Assembly (NCBI RefSeq): GCF_015169395.1
Contig: NZ_CP063458.1
Location: 6,076,001-6,140,000 of the forward strand
From: Humisphaera borealis
GTDB lineage: Bacteria > Planctomycetota > Phycisphaerae > Tepidisphaerales > Tepidisphaeraceae
DNA: 64,000 bases
Direction: 5' to 3'
Part shown: positions 36,194 through 45,384 of the stretch, one piece after another
Layout: every line of letters begins with the position of its first letter
Numbering within the stretch: the stretch's first letter is position 1
Made by a program: the position numbers and the translations under genes
Notes under the pieces: generated by a model
Told to the model about the DNA's origin: nothing
The model's database searches: none
The model's input: only the letters and a program-made list of their open reading frames with translations

Positions 36194-36388
36194 CCTCTCT
36201 CCCCTGTACCCAGGGGAGAGGGCCAGGGTGAGGGGCCGAACGTCGGGCGTCGTTATGATGCGGATGTCTTGAACATCGAACGTCGGAAGTTCACTGTTCA
36301 ACGGTCTGCCACCATCGATCCTCGGCTGGCAACAACGCCTCACGTTCGGCCCCTCACCCCAACCCTCTCCCCTGCGTACAGGGGAGAG
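36194..36388. repeat. Long inverted-repeat element, CTCTCCCCTGTA family, copy B
   Basis: The ends are CTCTCCCCTGTA, GGGGAGAGGG, CAGGGTGAGGGGCCGAACG and, on the other side, CACGTTCGGCCCCTCACCCC, CCCTCTCCCC, TACAGGGGAGAG. The left 30 or so bases match copy A exactly (CAGGGTGAGGGGCCGAACG followed by TCGGGCGTCGTT). The middle differs but has the GAACATCGAACGT / ACTGTTCAACG words also seen as AACGTTCAACGTT in copy A. Confidence 0.85.
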
Positions 36389-36396
36389 CGAGTAGT

Positions 36397-39300
36397 TCAC
36401 ACATCAAAATACTTCGCCTGCGGATGATGCGCCACAATCGCATCGGTGCTCTGCTCGGGCACGAGCATGTAGTTCTCGCTCAACACCACGCCGATCTCCT
36501 GTGGCTTGAGCAGTTCGACGATCTTCGTCCGCTGCTCGAGGTCCGGGCATGCGGGGTAGCCGAAGCTGTAACGGCTGCCGCGGTACTTCTGCTGGAACAG
36601 CTTCTTGATGCTCGGATCGTCCTCGCTGCCGAAGCCCAGTTCCTGCCGCACTCGCTTGTGCCAGAACTCGGCCAGCGCCTCGGCCGACTCGACGCCGAAG
36701 CCGTGCAGGTACAGGTAATCCTGGTACTTGCTCTCGGTACGCAGCTTCTCGGCGACCTCGGTCGACTTGTCGCCGACGGTGACCAGTTGCAACGCCAGCA
36801 CGTCGAACTCACCCGAAGCCTTGGTGCGGTAGAAGTCGCTGATGCAGAGCTGCCTGCGGCCGACCTGGCGGGGGAAGGCAAACCGCATCACCTCGACGGG
36901 CTTGCCGTGCGGGACCAGCTTGCCGTCGCGCATGCCGACGGTGCCGCCGTGGTTCACGCCACAGTCACACTTGATCGGGTGGTTGAACGCTTCGGGTTCG
37001 TAAACGACCAGTTCATCCCCGTCGGCTTGCACGGGGAAGTAGCCGTACACGACCGCGGGCTCCAGGAAGCCTTCGGCCGCCGCCCGCTTCTGCAGGTCGG
37101 CGAAGACCGGGCGGGCCTTGTCGTTCAGGAAAGTTTCGTACTCCTCCGGCGACATCTTGCCCTTGCTCAGGCCCCACTGGCCGGTGAACAGCGCGGTCTC
37201 GTTGATGAAGGGGAAGATGTGCTTGACGTCGATGTTCTTCACCACCCGCCGACCCCAGAACGGCGGGATCGGCACGGGGTTGTCTTTTGCCACGTCAGGC
37301 GCGTCCTTGGCGACGGCACGCATCGTCTCGCCGTACTTCGCCTGCGATTCCTCTCGCTGGCGTTTTCGCTTGATCGCGCGTTCCTTCTGATCGGTCGACA
37401 CCTGCTGCAGCAGCCCGCCGGTGATGGCATCCATCATGTGCAGGCCGTCGAACGCGTCGCGGCAATACAAGAGGGGACCGCCGTACAGGCTCGCCAGGTC
37501 GTCCTCGGCGTAGTCGCGGGTCAGCGCGGCACCGCCCAGCAGCACCGGCACCTTCACGCCGCGGGCATTCATCTCGACCAGGTTCTCGCGCATCACCGCG
37601 ACCGACTTCACTAGCAGGCCGCTCATGCCCACCGCATCGGCCTTCTTCATCTCGGCGGCTTTCAGGATCTCATCCACCGGCTGCTTGATGCCCAGGTTAT
37701 AGACCGTGTAACCGTTGTTGGTCAGGATGATGTCGACGAGGTTCTTGCCAATGTCGTGCACATCGCCCTTGACCGTTGCCAGGACGATCTTGCCCTTGCT
37801 CTGACCTTCCACCTTCTCCATGTACTGTTCGAGATGCGCGACGGATGCCTTCATCGTCTCGGCGCTTTGCAGCACGAACGGCAACTGCATCTGTCCCGAG
37901 CCGAACAAGTCGCCGACGACTTTCATGCCTTCCAGCAGGATGTTGTTGATGATCTCAAGCGGCGTATACGTCGTTCGCGCCACCTCCAGATGATCGATCA
38001 GGGCTCGCTTTTCGCCGTCGATGATGTGCTTCTTGAGGATCTCCTCGATGCTCAAGCCCTCCCACGGATCGGCCTTGACCGCGACAGCCGATGCGCCGTT
38101 GTCGGGGAAGAGACCGATGAAGTGCGTGAGCGGGTCGAAGCCTTCCTTCCGGCGGTCGTAGATCAGTTCGAGCGCCGCGTCCCACTGCTCCTGCGGGATG
38201 CGGTTCTTCGGGAGAATCTTGCTCGCATGGACGATCGCGCTGGTCAGCCCAGCCTCGCGAAGCTCGTGCAGGAACGCGCTGTTGAGCACGATGCGCGACG
38301 CCGGCTTCAAGCCGAAACTGACGTTGCTCAGGCCGACCGTTGTATGACACTTGGGCAACTGCTGGCTGATCAGCCGGGTGCCTTCGATCGTCTCCATGGC
38401 ATTGCGGCGGTCTTCTTCAATGCCAGTGCTGATCGGAAGCACGAGCGGGTCGAACATCAGGTCTTCGTCGCGCAGGCCGAACCGGTCGACCGCCAGGTCG
38501 CGAATGCGCTTGGCGATCGAGATCTTCCGTTCGCGGGTTCGGGCCATCGCCTGCAGCTTGTCTTCGTCGATGCAGCCGGCAACGACCGCCGCGCCGTACT
38601 TGCGGGCCAGCTCGCAGATCTGCCCGAGCTTTTCCTCGCCTTCTTCGAGGTTCATCGAGTTGAGAATGCACCGCCCGCCGGCCAGCTTCAGCCCGGCTTC
38701 CATGACGGCCGGGTTGGTGCTGTCGAGCATGAGCGGGGCGGGCAGCGCGTTGACGTAGCGCCGAACGACCTCGTGCATGTCGCGAACGCCGTCGCGGCCG
38801 ACGAAGTCGACGCAGACATCGAGCATGTGCGACCCGTCGCGCATCTCGTCGCGGGCCATCGACACCAGGCCGTCCCAGTCGTCGGCTTGCAGAAGCGTCT
38901 TGAACTTCTTGGAGCCGTTGGTGTTCGTCCGCTCGGCGACGATGAGGTAACTCTTATCCTGGCGAATGTCTTCGGCGGACATAAGCGAGGAAATTTGCGG
39001 TCGCGGATGGACGTCTCGTGCGGCAGCGCGGTGGCCTGCGGGCGACTGACGACCGGCATTCGGCACGCCAACCGCATCCACGAGCGCCTTGAGGTGCTCC
39101 GGCATTGTCCCGCAGCAGCCGCCGACGATGTTGACGCCGAACTCCGAGACGAACCGCTTCACGCCCTTGGTGAAGTCCGCCGGGTTCATCGGGAAGACAC
39201 TCTTGCCGTCGACCATGATCGGCAGGCCGGCGTTGGGCAGGGCGCTGACCAGCTTCGGCCAGTTCCCTGTGATGTACTTCATCGTCTCGGTCAGTTCGGT

Positions 39301-39993
39301 CGGGCCGAAGGCGCAGTTCAGGCCCAGCACATCGACGTCGGCGAACGGTTCGAACGTGGCGACAAACGCCGACGGGTCGCAGCCTGTCAGCATGTTCTGC
39401 CCGCCGTTGAGGTCGAACGACGCCTGCACCATGATCGGCAGACGTTTGCCAGCCTGCTTCATGGCGCGGTTGGCGGCGGCGATGGCGCACTTGATGACCA
39501 GCATGTCCTGCTGGGTTTCGATCAGCAGCACGTCGGCGCCGCCGTCGATCAGACCGCGGAACTGCTCGAAGTAGCTGTCCTCCATCGTGTCCCAGTCGGT
39601 GTGACCGAGGGTGAGGATCTTGGTGCCCGGGCCGACGGAACCGATGACGTAGCGCGGCCGGTCCGGCGTTTCGTACTTGTCGCAGGCCGCGCGGGCGATC
39701 TTGCACGCGGCGATGTTGTTTTCGTACACCCGGTCGGCCATGTCGGCCTCGGCCATGACGATCTTGTTGGCCCCGAAGGTGTTGGTCTCGACGCCGTCAC
39801 AACCCACGGCCAGGAACGCCTCGTGGATCTCCTGGATGACGTCCGGCCGACTGAAGTTGAGAACCTCGGAGATGTTCTCCTGTCCGAGCCAGTCCTTCTG
39901 GAGGTCGAGCGGGCGGATCTGGAGGTTGGAACCCATCGCGCCGTCGAGGACGACGACACGCTCACGGGCCAGTTCAAGGAAGGGCTTTCGCAC
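36397..39993 (-). CDS. metH: Cobalamin-dependent methionine synthase
   Basis: The protein is about 1198 residues, full length for MetH (5-methyltetrahydrofolate to homocysteine methyl transfer). The homocysteine domain comes first (LARERVVVLDGAMGSNLQI, zinc ligands in LGLNCAFGP and GGCCGTMPEH). The pterin domain follows (YLIVAERTNTNGSKKF, then LMLDSTNPAVMEAGL). The B12-binding module has GDVHDIGKNLVDIIL with the D-x-H-x-x-G base ligand. The activation domain has RYSFGYPACPDLEQR and ends near HHPQAKYFDV. A GTG at 39991-39993 gives VRKPFLELARERV, the usual family opening; an upstream ATG at 40107 would add 38 atypical residues. No cobalamin riboswitch is visible upstream. It stands alone between the CTCTCCCC repeat and a divergent DUF4303 gene. 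Confidence 0.96.
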   Translation of the reverse strand: MRKPFLELARERVVVLDGAMGSNLQIRPLDLQKDWLGQENISEVLNFSRPDVIQEIHEAFLAVGCDGVETNTFGANKIVMAEADMADRVYENNIAACKIARAACDKYETPDRPRYVIGSVGPGTKILTLGHTDWDTMEDSYFEQFRGLIDGGADVLLIETQQDMLVIKCAIAAANRAMKQAGKRLPIMVQASFDLNGGQNMLTGCDPSAFVATFEPFADVDVLGLNCAFGPTELTETMKYITGNWPKLVSALPNAGLPIMVDGKSVFPMNPADFTKGVKRFVSEFGVNIVGGCCGTMPEHLKALVDAVGVPNAGRQSPAGHRAAARDVHPRPQISSLMSAEDIRQDKSYLIVAERTNTNGSKKFKTLLQADDWDGLVSMARDEMRDGSHMLDVCVDFVGRDGVRDMHEVVRRYVNALPAPLMLDSTNPAVMEAGLKLAGGRCILNSMNLEEGEEKLGQICELARKYGAAVVAGCIDEDKLQAMARTRERKISIAKRIRDLAVDRFGLRDEDLMFDPLVLPISTGIEEDRRNAMETIEGTRLISQQLPKCHTTVGLSNVSFGLKPASRIVLNSAFLHELREAGLTSAIVHASKILPKNRIPQEQWDAALELIYDRRKEGFDPLTHFIGLFPDNGASAVAVKADPWEGLSIEEILKKHIIDGEKRALIDHLEVARTTYTPLEIINNILLEGMKVVGDLFGSGQMQLPFVLQSAETMKASVAHLEQYMEKVEGQSKGKIVLATVKGDVHDIGKNLVDIILTNNGYTVYNLGIKQPVDEILKAAEMKKADAVGMSGLLVKSVAVMRENLVEMNARGVKVPVLLGGAALTRDYAEDDLASLYGGPLLYCRDAFDGLHMMDAITGGLLQQVSTDQKERAIKRKRQREESQAKYGETMRAVAKDAPDVAKDNPVPIPPFWGRRVVKNIDVKHIFPFINETALFTGQWGLSKGKMSPEEYETFLNDKARPVFADLQKRAAAEGFLEPAVVYGYFPVQADGDELVVYEPEAFNHPIKCDCGVNHGGTVGMRDGKLVPHGKPVEVMRFAFPRQVGRRQLCISDFYRTKASGEFDVLALQLVTVGDKSTEVAEKLRTESKYQDYLYLHGFGVESAEALAEFWHKRVRQELGFGSEDDPSIKKLFQQKYRGSRYSFGYPACPDLEQRTKIVELLKPQEIGVVLSENYMLVPEQSTDAIVAHHPQAKYFDV

Positions 39994-40230
39994 GGGGTTC
40001 TCGCAGTCAAAGGAAACCGACAACAAATCACGACACCGAATGAATTTGGATCGGCCATACAGGGACGATCGCATCAATCTTGACTCTTCGGCGGCGGAAT
40101 CATCCATCCGTTCATCCGGATCATAGGAAGAAGCAGTCAGAGGTCAAACACCCGGGCTCGCCTACCATACCTGTCCCGGTAGACTACGAGAGGTAATCGC
40201 CCCAACGTCGCGGTTCAATCGGACAGTGCC

Positions 40231-40761
40231 ATGAAAGACCGGTCTTCCATCCGGACCCATCTCGCCGAACAAGTAGCCCGCGAGGTTGCCGATGCCTTTG
40301 AACGCTTCGCCTTGGCGCGCAAAGGCGAGACGATCACCGCACTGGCATTGTGCTCCGTAGATGACGCGGTGCCGCCTTATGGTATGGGCGGAACGCTCTC
40401 AAACATCGGTCCGATCACCGGCAAGCAGAGTACATGGCATGCCGACCCCGCCGACTGGTCTTGGGCTGACCCCGTCCGATGCTACGATTTCGAAGAGATC
40501 ATTGGCGAAATTCTGGACGACAATAACAGGCCGTTTGAAGAACGCGCCGAGGACATCTTTGAAGGAATGGTCGGCGGGCTCAAGAGGTTCGATGGCAGCG
40601 GGAAATTCAGGGGGACATTGCCACGTGAACAGATGCTTTTGATGCTCTGGATCCACGACCCTTTGCCAATCAATTCAGCCAGGGTGATGAGGTGGGTGGC
40701 CCAGTTGAATCCGCCAGCCGTGTCGCAGTGGTTCAACGCAGTCTATCCGTACCGAAATTAG
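40231..40761 (+). CDS. DUF4303-like protein
   Basis: The 176-residue soluble protein has LAEQVAREVADAFERFALAR at its N-terminus, then TITALALCSVDDAVPPYGMG, a Trp-rich middle (STWHADPADWSWADP) and a C-terminal helical part (MRWVAQLNPPAVSQWFNAVY). The layout recalls DUF4303 proteins, often found near polymorphic-toxin immunity genes, but no toxin gene lies here. It is divergent from metH with a short spacer. Function is unknown and the family call is from memory. Confidence 0.65.
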   Translation: MKDRSSIRTHLAEQVAREVADAFERFALARKGETITALALCSVDDAVPPYGMGGTLSNIGPITGKQSTWHADPADWSWADPVRCYDFEEIIGEILDDNNRPFEERAEDIFEGMVGGLKRFDGSGKFRGTLPREQMLLMLWIHDPLPINSARVMRWVAQLNPPAVSQWFNAVYPYRN

Positions 40762-40858
40762 TCGGTCAGTTAGTCTCCCCAAGAACCGAAATGAACCAAT
40801 CGGACCTCACGAACACTTCACCAGCGGTTGTCCAAAATCACACCCTGGAGGTCCTGCC

Positions 40859-42115
40859 ATGCTCACACGTCTCCGTCGCGGCTTCACACTTGTCGAACTT
40901 CTGATCGTTGTGGTAGTCCTGGCGGGCGTCATCGCGTTGCTGCTGCCGGCGCTGAGTAAGGCTCGGAAGTCGGCGGTAGCGTCGAGAATGATGAGCGAGT
41001 ACGACCAGCGGCAGGGGGCCGCTGCTCCATCACGGTCTCCAGCAGCGGCCGGGAGCGACCAATCACAGGCCGGCGAGGGACTGCGGCAACCGGCCGCTGC
41101 TAACATTTCCAGCTTCGAAGCCGACATTACGCTCACGCCACGCCTTTCGGTCGGGACCGCAGAGCCGGAATCGATCTACGAAGCGAAGTTCGCCGCGAAG
41201 CTTAAAGCCGTCGCACCGGCATCGGGCAACGGCAACGTCGGCAACGCGGGCAAAGACAGCGTATACGCCAGGATCGCACTGCCGCTTCCGCCGGAGATCA
41301 TCTCGCTTGCCGACCTGAGCATCATCGTCGACGGCCAACCGAGCGACAGCGACGACATGGGGATGGGTCAGCAGGAGTTGATATGGATGGGAAAATTGTC
41401 GCAAACAATCCCTTCAACGATCGACATCACCTACGCCGCCGTCGGCCGCGGGCTTTACGCGTTGCAGACGCCACCGGGAAAGATCGTCGATCAGTTTAAA
41501 ATCACCCTGACCGCCGCCGGGTCAGACGTGCGCATGCTCGATCTGTCGATGCAGCCCACCGAGCTCAAGCGGGAAAGCGGTCAGACGATCTACACCTGGA
41601 ACTACAAGAAACTGATGTTCGGCCGGCCGATCGCACTCGACGTCTTGGGCATCGCGCCGATCGACCGTCTGGGGGAACTGACCTGGCTCGGGCCCTTGAG
41701 CCTGATCGCGTTCGGCCTGGTCATCGGTCTGGTGGCTTATTCGGCGGGCGCGGTGACGTTCGACCGCTGGGTGCTGCTACTGGTCCTCGGCACCTTCGCC
41801 GGCGCCTATCCGCTGATGTACTTCGCGCAGGAGTTCATCAGCCTGCCGGCGGCGATCGCGACGGCGGGGGGCATCGTCGTCCTTATCATCGGCTTGCGGG
41901 CGATCACGATCATGGGCTTCAAGCTCGGCTTCGCCGGCGTGATGGTCCCGGCCGCCCTGATTATGACCGTCACAATCGCCGCGGCGTTGCGGCCGTCGTT
42001 GCAGGGAATCCTGCTCACAGGCAGCGCGTTGGCGCTATTCGTGCTGGGCATGATGCTCGCCCCGAAACTGAAGTGGCCCGTCACGCAGCCGCCGCTCCCC
42101 GTGCAGGCAGCATGA
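40859..42115 (+). CDS. Prepilin-like N-terminus fused to a polytopic membrane domain
   Basis: The 418-residue protein begins MLTRLRRGFTLVELLIVVVV, a type IV prepilin leader (G-F-T-L-V-E-L cleavage site, Glu+5). A soluble region of about residues 45-255 follows, including STIDITYAAVGRGLYALQTP and SGQTIYTWNYKKLMFGRPI. The C-terminal 150 residues contain five or six membrane helices (LGPLSLIAFGLVIGLVAYSA, WVLLLVLGTFAGAYPLMYFA). The soluble plus polytopic layout resembles CreD-like inner membrane proteins. A normal pseudopilin has only one membrane helix, so this combination is odd. Membrane insertion with peptidase processing is inferred; the frame shows no break. Confidence 0.82.
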   Translation: MLTRLRRGFTLVELLIVVVVLAGVIALLLPALSKARKSAVASRMMSEYDQRQGAAAPSRSPAAAGSDQSQAGEGLRQPAAANISSFEADITLTPRLSVGTAEPESIYEAKFAAKLKAVAPASGNGNVGNAGKDSVYARIALPLPPEIISLADLSIIVDGQPSDSDDMGMGQQELIWMGKLSQTIPSTIDITYAAVGRGLYALQTPPGKIVDQFKITLTAAGSDVRMLDLSMQPTELKRESGQTIYTWNYKKLMFGRPIALDVLGIAPIDRLGELTWLGPLSLIAFGLVIGLVAYSAGAVTFDRWVLLLVLGTFAGAYPLMYFAQEFISLPAAIATAGGIVVLIIGLRAITIMGFKLGFAGVMVPAALIMTVTIAAALRPSLQGILLTGSALALFVLGMMLAPKLKWPVTQPPLPVQAA

Positions 42116-42128
42116 TCCACCTCTTTTT

Positions 42129-42217
42129 ATTCTCCGTTCTTCATTCTTGGTTCTTCATACTTCATTCCGTTCGGAAGCAGACGAAGAGTGAAGAACCAAG
42201 AATGAAGAACGGAGAAT
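42129..42217. repeat. Perfect 29-bp inverted repeat (ATTCTCCGTTCTTCATTC family)
   Basis: The arm at 42129-42157 (ATTCTCCGTTCTTCATTC then TTGGTTCTTCA) is exactly complementary to 42189-42217. The loop is 31 bases. It lies between the convergent ends of the prepilin fusion and the M50 protease and is probably a transcription barrier. Confidence 0.93.
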
Positions 42218-42235
42218 GGTGCGTAGGTCACAACC

Positions 42236-43441
42236 TCACACCCGCGGCGCTTCCCGCATCGGCATCGGCCAGGCCGTCCGGGGCGGCGGGGCGCCTTCGG
42301 CGAGCCGGCGGTTCAGGAACGTCAGCACCGCCTGCGCCTCGGCGATATCTTCGGCGCTGACCAATCCCAGGTACATCTCGCCTTCAAACACCGCGACGAC
42401 CCGTGTCTGCCGCTCTTCCATCACTTTAGTGACCTCGTCCAGCGTCATCGTCGCCTGCACGCGGACGACCGCCTGCTCCTCGCGCATCGCCTCGGTGACG
42501 TAGACGTCGTACAGGCTGGGCGTTTCGGCGAGCCACTTCAGGACGTCTTCTCGCGTGATCACCCCGGCCAGCCGGCCGCGGTTCAGGACGGCAAAGTCGG
42601 GCTGATAGCTGGTCATGATGTGCTCGATGACATGGCTCATCCGGTGTTCCAGCGTCAGCGTGATCGCCGTCTTGTTGTAGGCATCTCCCACTCGACGGGT
42701 CGCTAGCACGGTGCCGGTCTGGGCGGCGGCGGATTCGGCGCCCGCGCCCATGAAGATGAAGAACGCGATGACCGCGAGCATCCATTGCCCGGTGGATAGG
42801 CCCACGAGCGCCAGCACGATCGCCGCCGCCTGACCGACGGTCGCGGCGATGCGGGTGGCCTTAGCGTGCGGCATGCGCATCGCCAGGATCGACCGGAACA
42901 CCCGGCCGCCATCGAGCGGGAACGCGGGAATCATGTTGAACGCGATCAGCATGACGTTCGCACCGATCACGAATCCCAGCATCGCGAACGCCGCGGCGCG
43001 CAGGCTCGAGGCGTCGATCCGAATTCCGCGAGTGCTTTCAAGAATCTGACCGACCGCCGCCGACGTCTCAAAGCCGCCGAGCACAAACCAGACCGGAACC
43101 AGTACGGCCAGGATGGCGACGTTCACCAGCGGCCCGGCGATCGCGATCAGCAGTTCCTGCCGCGGCTTCTCGGGCATCCTGCCCATCACCGCAACGCCGC
43201 CGATCGGCAGCAGAACGATCTCCCGCACCGGGATGCCGAATCGCTGGGCCACCAGCGCATGACCGAACTCGTGCAGCGTCACGCACAGGAACAGCAGCGC
43301 CACCAGCGTGACTGTAAACAGGATGCCCATCGCACCATGGCTGGCACCCTGCATGCCGACGAGCAGGACGATAAAGAAGAACGACCAGTGCACCCGCAGG
43401 TCGATGCCGAAGAAACGTGCGATTCGAAACGCGCCACTCAT
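42236..43441 (-). CDS. Site-2 protease family (M50) metallopeptidase with CBS domains
   Basis: The 401-residue membrane protein has the S2P zinc site FLCVTLHEFGHALVAQRFG (H-E-F-G-H at about residue 57) and a second conserved site AFPLDGGRVFRSILAMRM (N/P-x-D-G type). Five to six hydrophobic segments surround them. The C-terminal part from about residue 245 holds paired CBS units (MSHVIEHIMTSYQPDFAVLN, GRLAGVITREDVLKWLAE, ATMTLDEVTKVMEERQTRVV), which in this family bind adenine nucleotides. Intramembrane proteolysis controlled by energy charge is the family expectation; the substrate is unknown. Confidence 0.93.
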   Translation of the reverse strand: MSGAFRIARFFGIDLRVHWSFFFIVLLVGMQGASHGAMGILFTVTLVALLFLCVTLHEFGHALVAQRFGIPVREIVLLPIGGVAVMGRMPEKPRQELLIAIAGPLVNVAILAVLVPVWFVLGGFETSAAVGQILESTRGIRIDASSLRAAAFAMLGFVIGANVMLIAFNMIPAFPLDGGRVFRSILAMRMPHAKATRIAATVGQAAAIVLALVGLSTGQWMLAVIAFFIFMGAGAESAAAQTGTVLATRRVGDAYNKTAITLTLEHRMSHVIEHIMTSYQPDFAVLNRGRLAGVITREDVLKWLAETPSLYDVYVTEAMREEQAVVRVQATMTLDEVTKVMEERQTRVVAVFEGEMYLGLVSAEDIAEAQAVLTFLNRRLAEGAPPPRTAWPMPMREAPRV

Positions 43442-43688
43442 TCAAGCTCCCATCACGGGCCGGTCGCTCACGGATCTCAACAGATCGGTCGTGAACGCCT
43501 CGGCGTACGCGGCATTGTAGGGTCGGGAGCGACCGACGTCCGCGACGCGGGCCGGGATTGAGCGGTGAAATCGCGGGTCGCGTTTATAGTCGCCTGATGC
43601 GCGATAGCGTGCCTAAAACCTCGGGCCGCGTCGCCATCGACGCGACTGAAACGTTCGCTTTGCGATTCAATCACCGGAGGAAACTGCC

Positions 43689-43952
43689 GTGAACTGCCCC
43701 CAATGCCAAACTTCTCTGGTCATGTCCGAACGCCAGGGTGTCGAGATCGACTACTGCCCACAATGCCGAGGCGTCTGGCTCGACCGCGGAGAACTGGACA
43801 AGATCATCGAGCGCTCATCGATGTCGGACGATGACGACGACCGTGAGATCCGTCAGCACCGCGTAAGCCCCTACGACGGCGACCGAAAAGGCGCGGACTA
43901 TGAACGGTACCCCCGGAAGAAGAAGTCGTTCTGGAGCGAACTGTTCGATTGA
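43689..43952 (+). CDS. Zinc-ribbon (TFIIB-type) small protein
   Basis: The 87-residue protein begins with a GTG codon behind a strong ribosome site (GGAGG). Two C-x2-C pairs, MNCPQCQTSLVMSE and IDYCPQCRGVWLDRGELDKI, form a zf-TFIIB ribbon. The C-terminal half is charged and probably disordered (SDDDDDREIRQH, RYPRKKKSFWSELF). Proteins of this size are common and of unknown role. It stands between the M50 protease (divergent) and the TerC genes. Confidence 0.88.
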   Translation: MNCPQCQTSLVMSERQGVEIDYCPQCRGVWLDRGELDKIIERSSMSDDDDDREIRQHRVSPYDGDRKGADYERYPRKKKSFWSELFD

Positions 43953-44122
43953 AGACGGCCGGGCGGGTAGCCTTTTTGCCAATGCGGTGGGTTCGGCGTC
44001 CTCAATCTTTGCGCTGGATTCCACAGGTGTACTTTCCGAGCCGATACGCGTAGAACGCACCGGTACTACGTGACGGGCCGAGCCGGCCCGTTGGGTTTGG
44101 CCCTCGAAAGACACCTCCGCGC

Positions 44123-45292
44123 ATGCTCTATCTCTGGATCGGATTCATCGCCGCCGTCCTCGTCCTGGTGGCGCTCGACCTGTTCGTGTTCCACCGCAAA
44201 GACGAGGTGATGAGCATCCGGTCGGCTCTCAAATGGTCGGCGTTCTGGATCGCGCTGGCGCTGGTGTTCAACGTCGCGATCTACTTCATGTACGCCGGCC
44301 ACTGGCTCGGGCTGGGGCAGATCAAAACCACGCTGCACCCCAACGGCCTGAACGGGTTTGAGGCGGCGGCGTTGTTTTTCACCGGCTACGTCGTCGAGCA
44401 ATCCCTCAGCGTCGATAACCTGTTCGTGATGGCCGTCATCTTCGGCTACTTCGCGATTCCGCCGAAGTACCAGCACAGGGTGCTCTTCTGGGGCATCATC
44501 GGCGTGCTGCTGATGCGCGGCGCGATGATCGGTATCGGCGCGGCACTGATCTCGAAGTTCTCCTGGATCCTGTACGTATTCGGCGTGTTCCTGCTGTATA
44601 CGGCGTACAAGATGCTGTTCGGCGGGGGTGAATCCGATCCACAGAACAGCGCGATCCTGCGCTTCGCCCGCCGCTTCTTCCCTGTCACGCACGAGTTTCA
44701 TGGTCATCGCTTTGCGGTGCGCGAATCGGAATTGGGCGCGGCCGAGGACATCGACGAGCCCGAGGATGCCAAGACGCCACCCGCTGCTGCCGGACCGTCC
44801 GACGCCGCACCCACCACCGCGGTGCACCATCACGCCAAGCCAGGCTCCAACCGATGGGTGCTGACACCTTTGGCACTTGCGCTCGTGGTGATCGAGACGA
44901 CCGACCTCATCTTCGCCGTCGATTCGATTCCCGCCATCTTTGGTATCACCGACGACCCGTTCCTGGTTTTTACCAGTAACGTGTTTGCAGTCCTGGGGTT
45001 ACGGAGCCTATTCTTTGCATTGGCCGGCATCCTGGAGAAGTTCGAGTATCTCAAGGTCTCGCTTGCGGCCGTGCTGGCACTGGTGGGCGTCAAAATGCTT
45101 GCCAACAAGTGGCTGCACGACATTCCGGGGATCAACTTCTACATGCTGGGGCTGGTCGCGGTCTTCCTGACGGCAGGAATCGTCGCATCCATCAGGAGCG
45201 ACAGGCGAAAACAGGCCAACGCATCGAAGAATCCGGATATGTCATCCCATCCTGCGCCGGCTTCGCCGGTGAAAACCGACCCTCCGACCTGA
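44123..45292 (+). CDS. TerC/Alx-family membrane protein (first copy)
   Basis: The 389-residue membrane protein is of the TerC family, linked to Mn2+ export and metal supply to secreted proteins. Signature parts are VALDLFVFHRKDEVMSIRSA near residue 17, FFTGYVVEQSLSVDNLFVMA near 85-105 with the conserved acidic D, and VVIETTDLIFAVDSIPAIFG with DDPFLVFTSNVFAVLGLRSL in the second half. About eight or nine hydrophobic helices are present. A cytoplasmic linker rich in Pro/Ala/His (about 200-245) divides the halves. Unlike the next copy it is not preceded by a recognisable riboswitch. Confidence 0.93.
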   Translation: MLYLWIGFIAAVLVLVALDLFVFHRKDEVMSIRSALKWSAFWIALALVFNVAIYFMYAGHWLGLGQIKTTLHPNGLNGFEAAALFFTGYVVEQSLSVDNLFVMAVIFGYFAIPPKYQHRVLFWGIIGVLLMRGAMIGIGAALISKFSWILYVFGVFLLYTAYKMLFGGGESDPQNSAILRFARRFFPVTHEFHGHRFAVRESELGAAEDIDEPEDAKTPPAAAGPSDAAPTTAVHHHAKPGSNRWVLTPLALALVVIETTDLIFAVDSIPAIFGITDDPFLVFTSNVFAVLGLRSLFFALAGILEKFEYLKVSLAAVLALVGVKMLANKWLHDIPGINFYMLGLVAVFLTAGIVASIRSDRRKQANASKNPDMSSHPAPASPVKTDPPT

Positions 45293-45384
45293 GATGTTTC
45301 CCGCCTTGAAACACCGCTCGTTTTTGTAACGCCGGTGGAACCGATACTTCGCTAGTGTTCCGGCACGTGCTCGTGCACGAACTT

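Noticed and set aside
36424-40083. Long antisense open frames across metH (about 400 and 775 codons)
   Set aside because: They mirror the codon pattern of metH on the other strand, are rich in Arg/Val/Leu/Asp/Gln/His typical of GC-rich shadows, and show no domain. MetH itself is certain.
39994-40230. Possible cobalamin riboswitch upstream of metH
   Set aside because: No B12-box-like GCC-ACTG core or the expected long paired leader was seen in the 237 bp upstream.
43953-44122. Possible second yybP-ykoY riboswitch before the first TerC gene
   Set aside because: No GGGGAGTAG core or aptamer-like terminator is present in this 170-bp leader.
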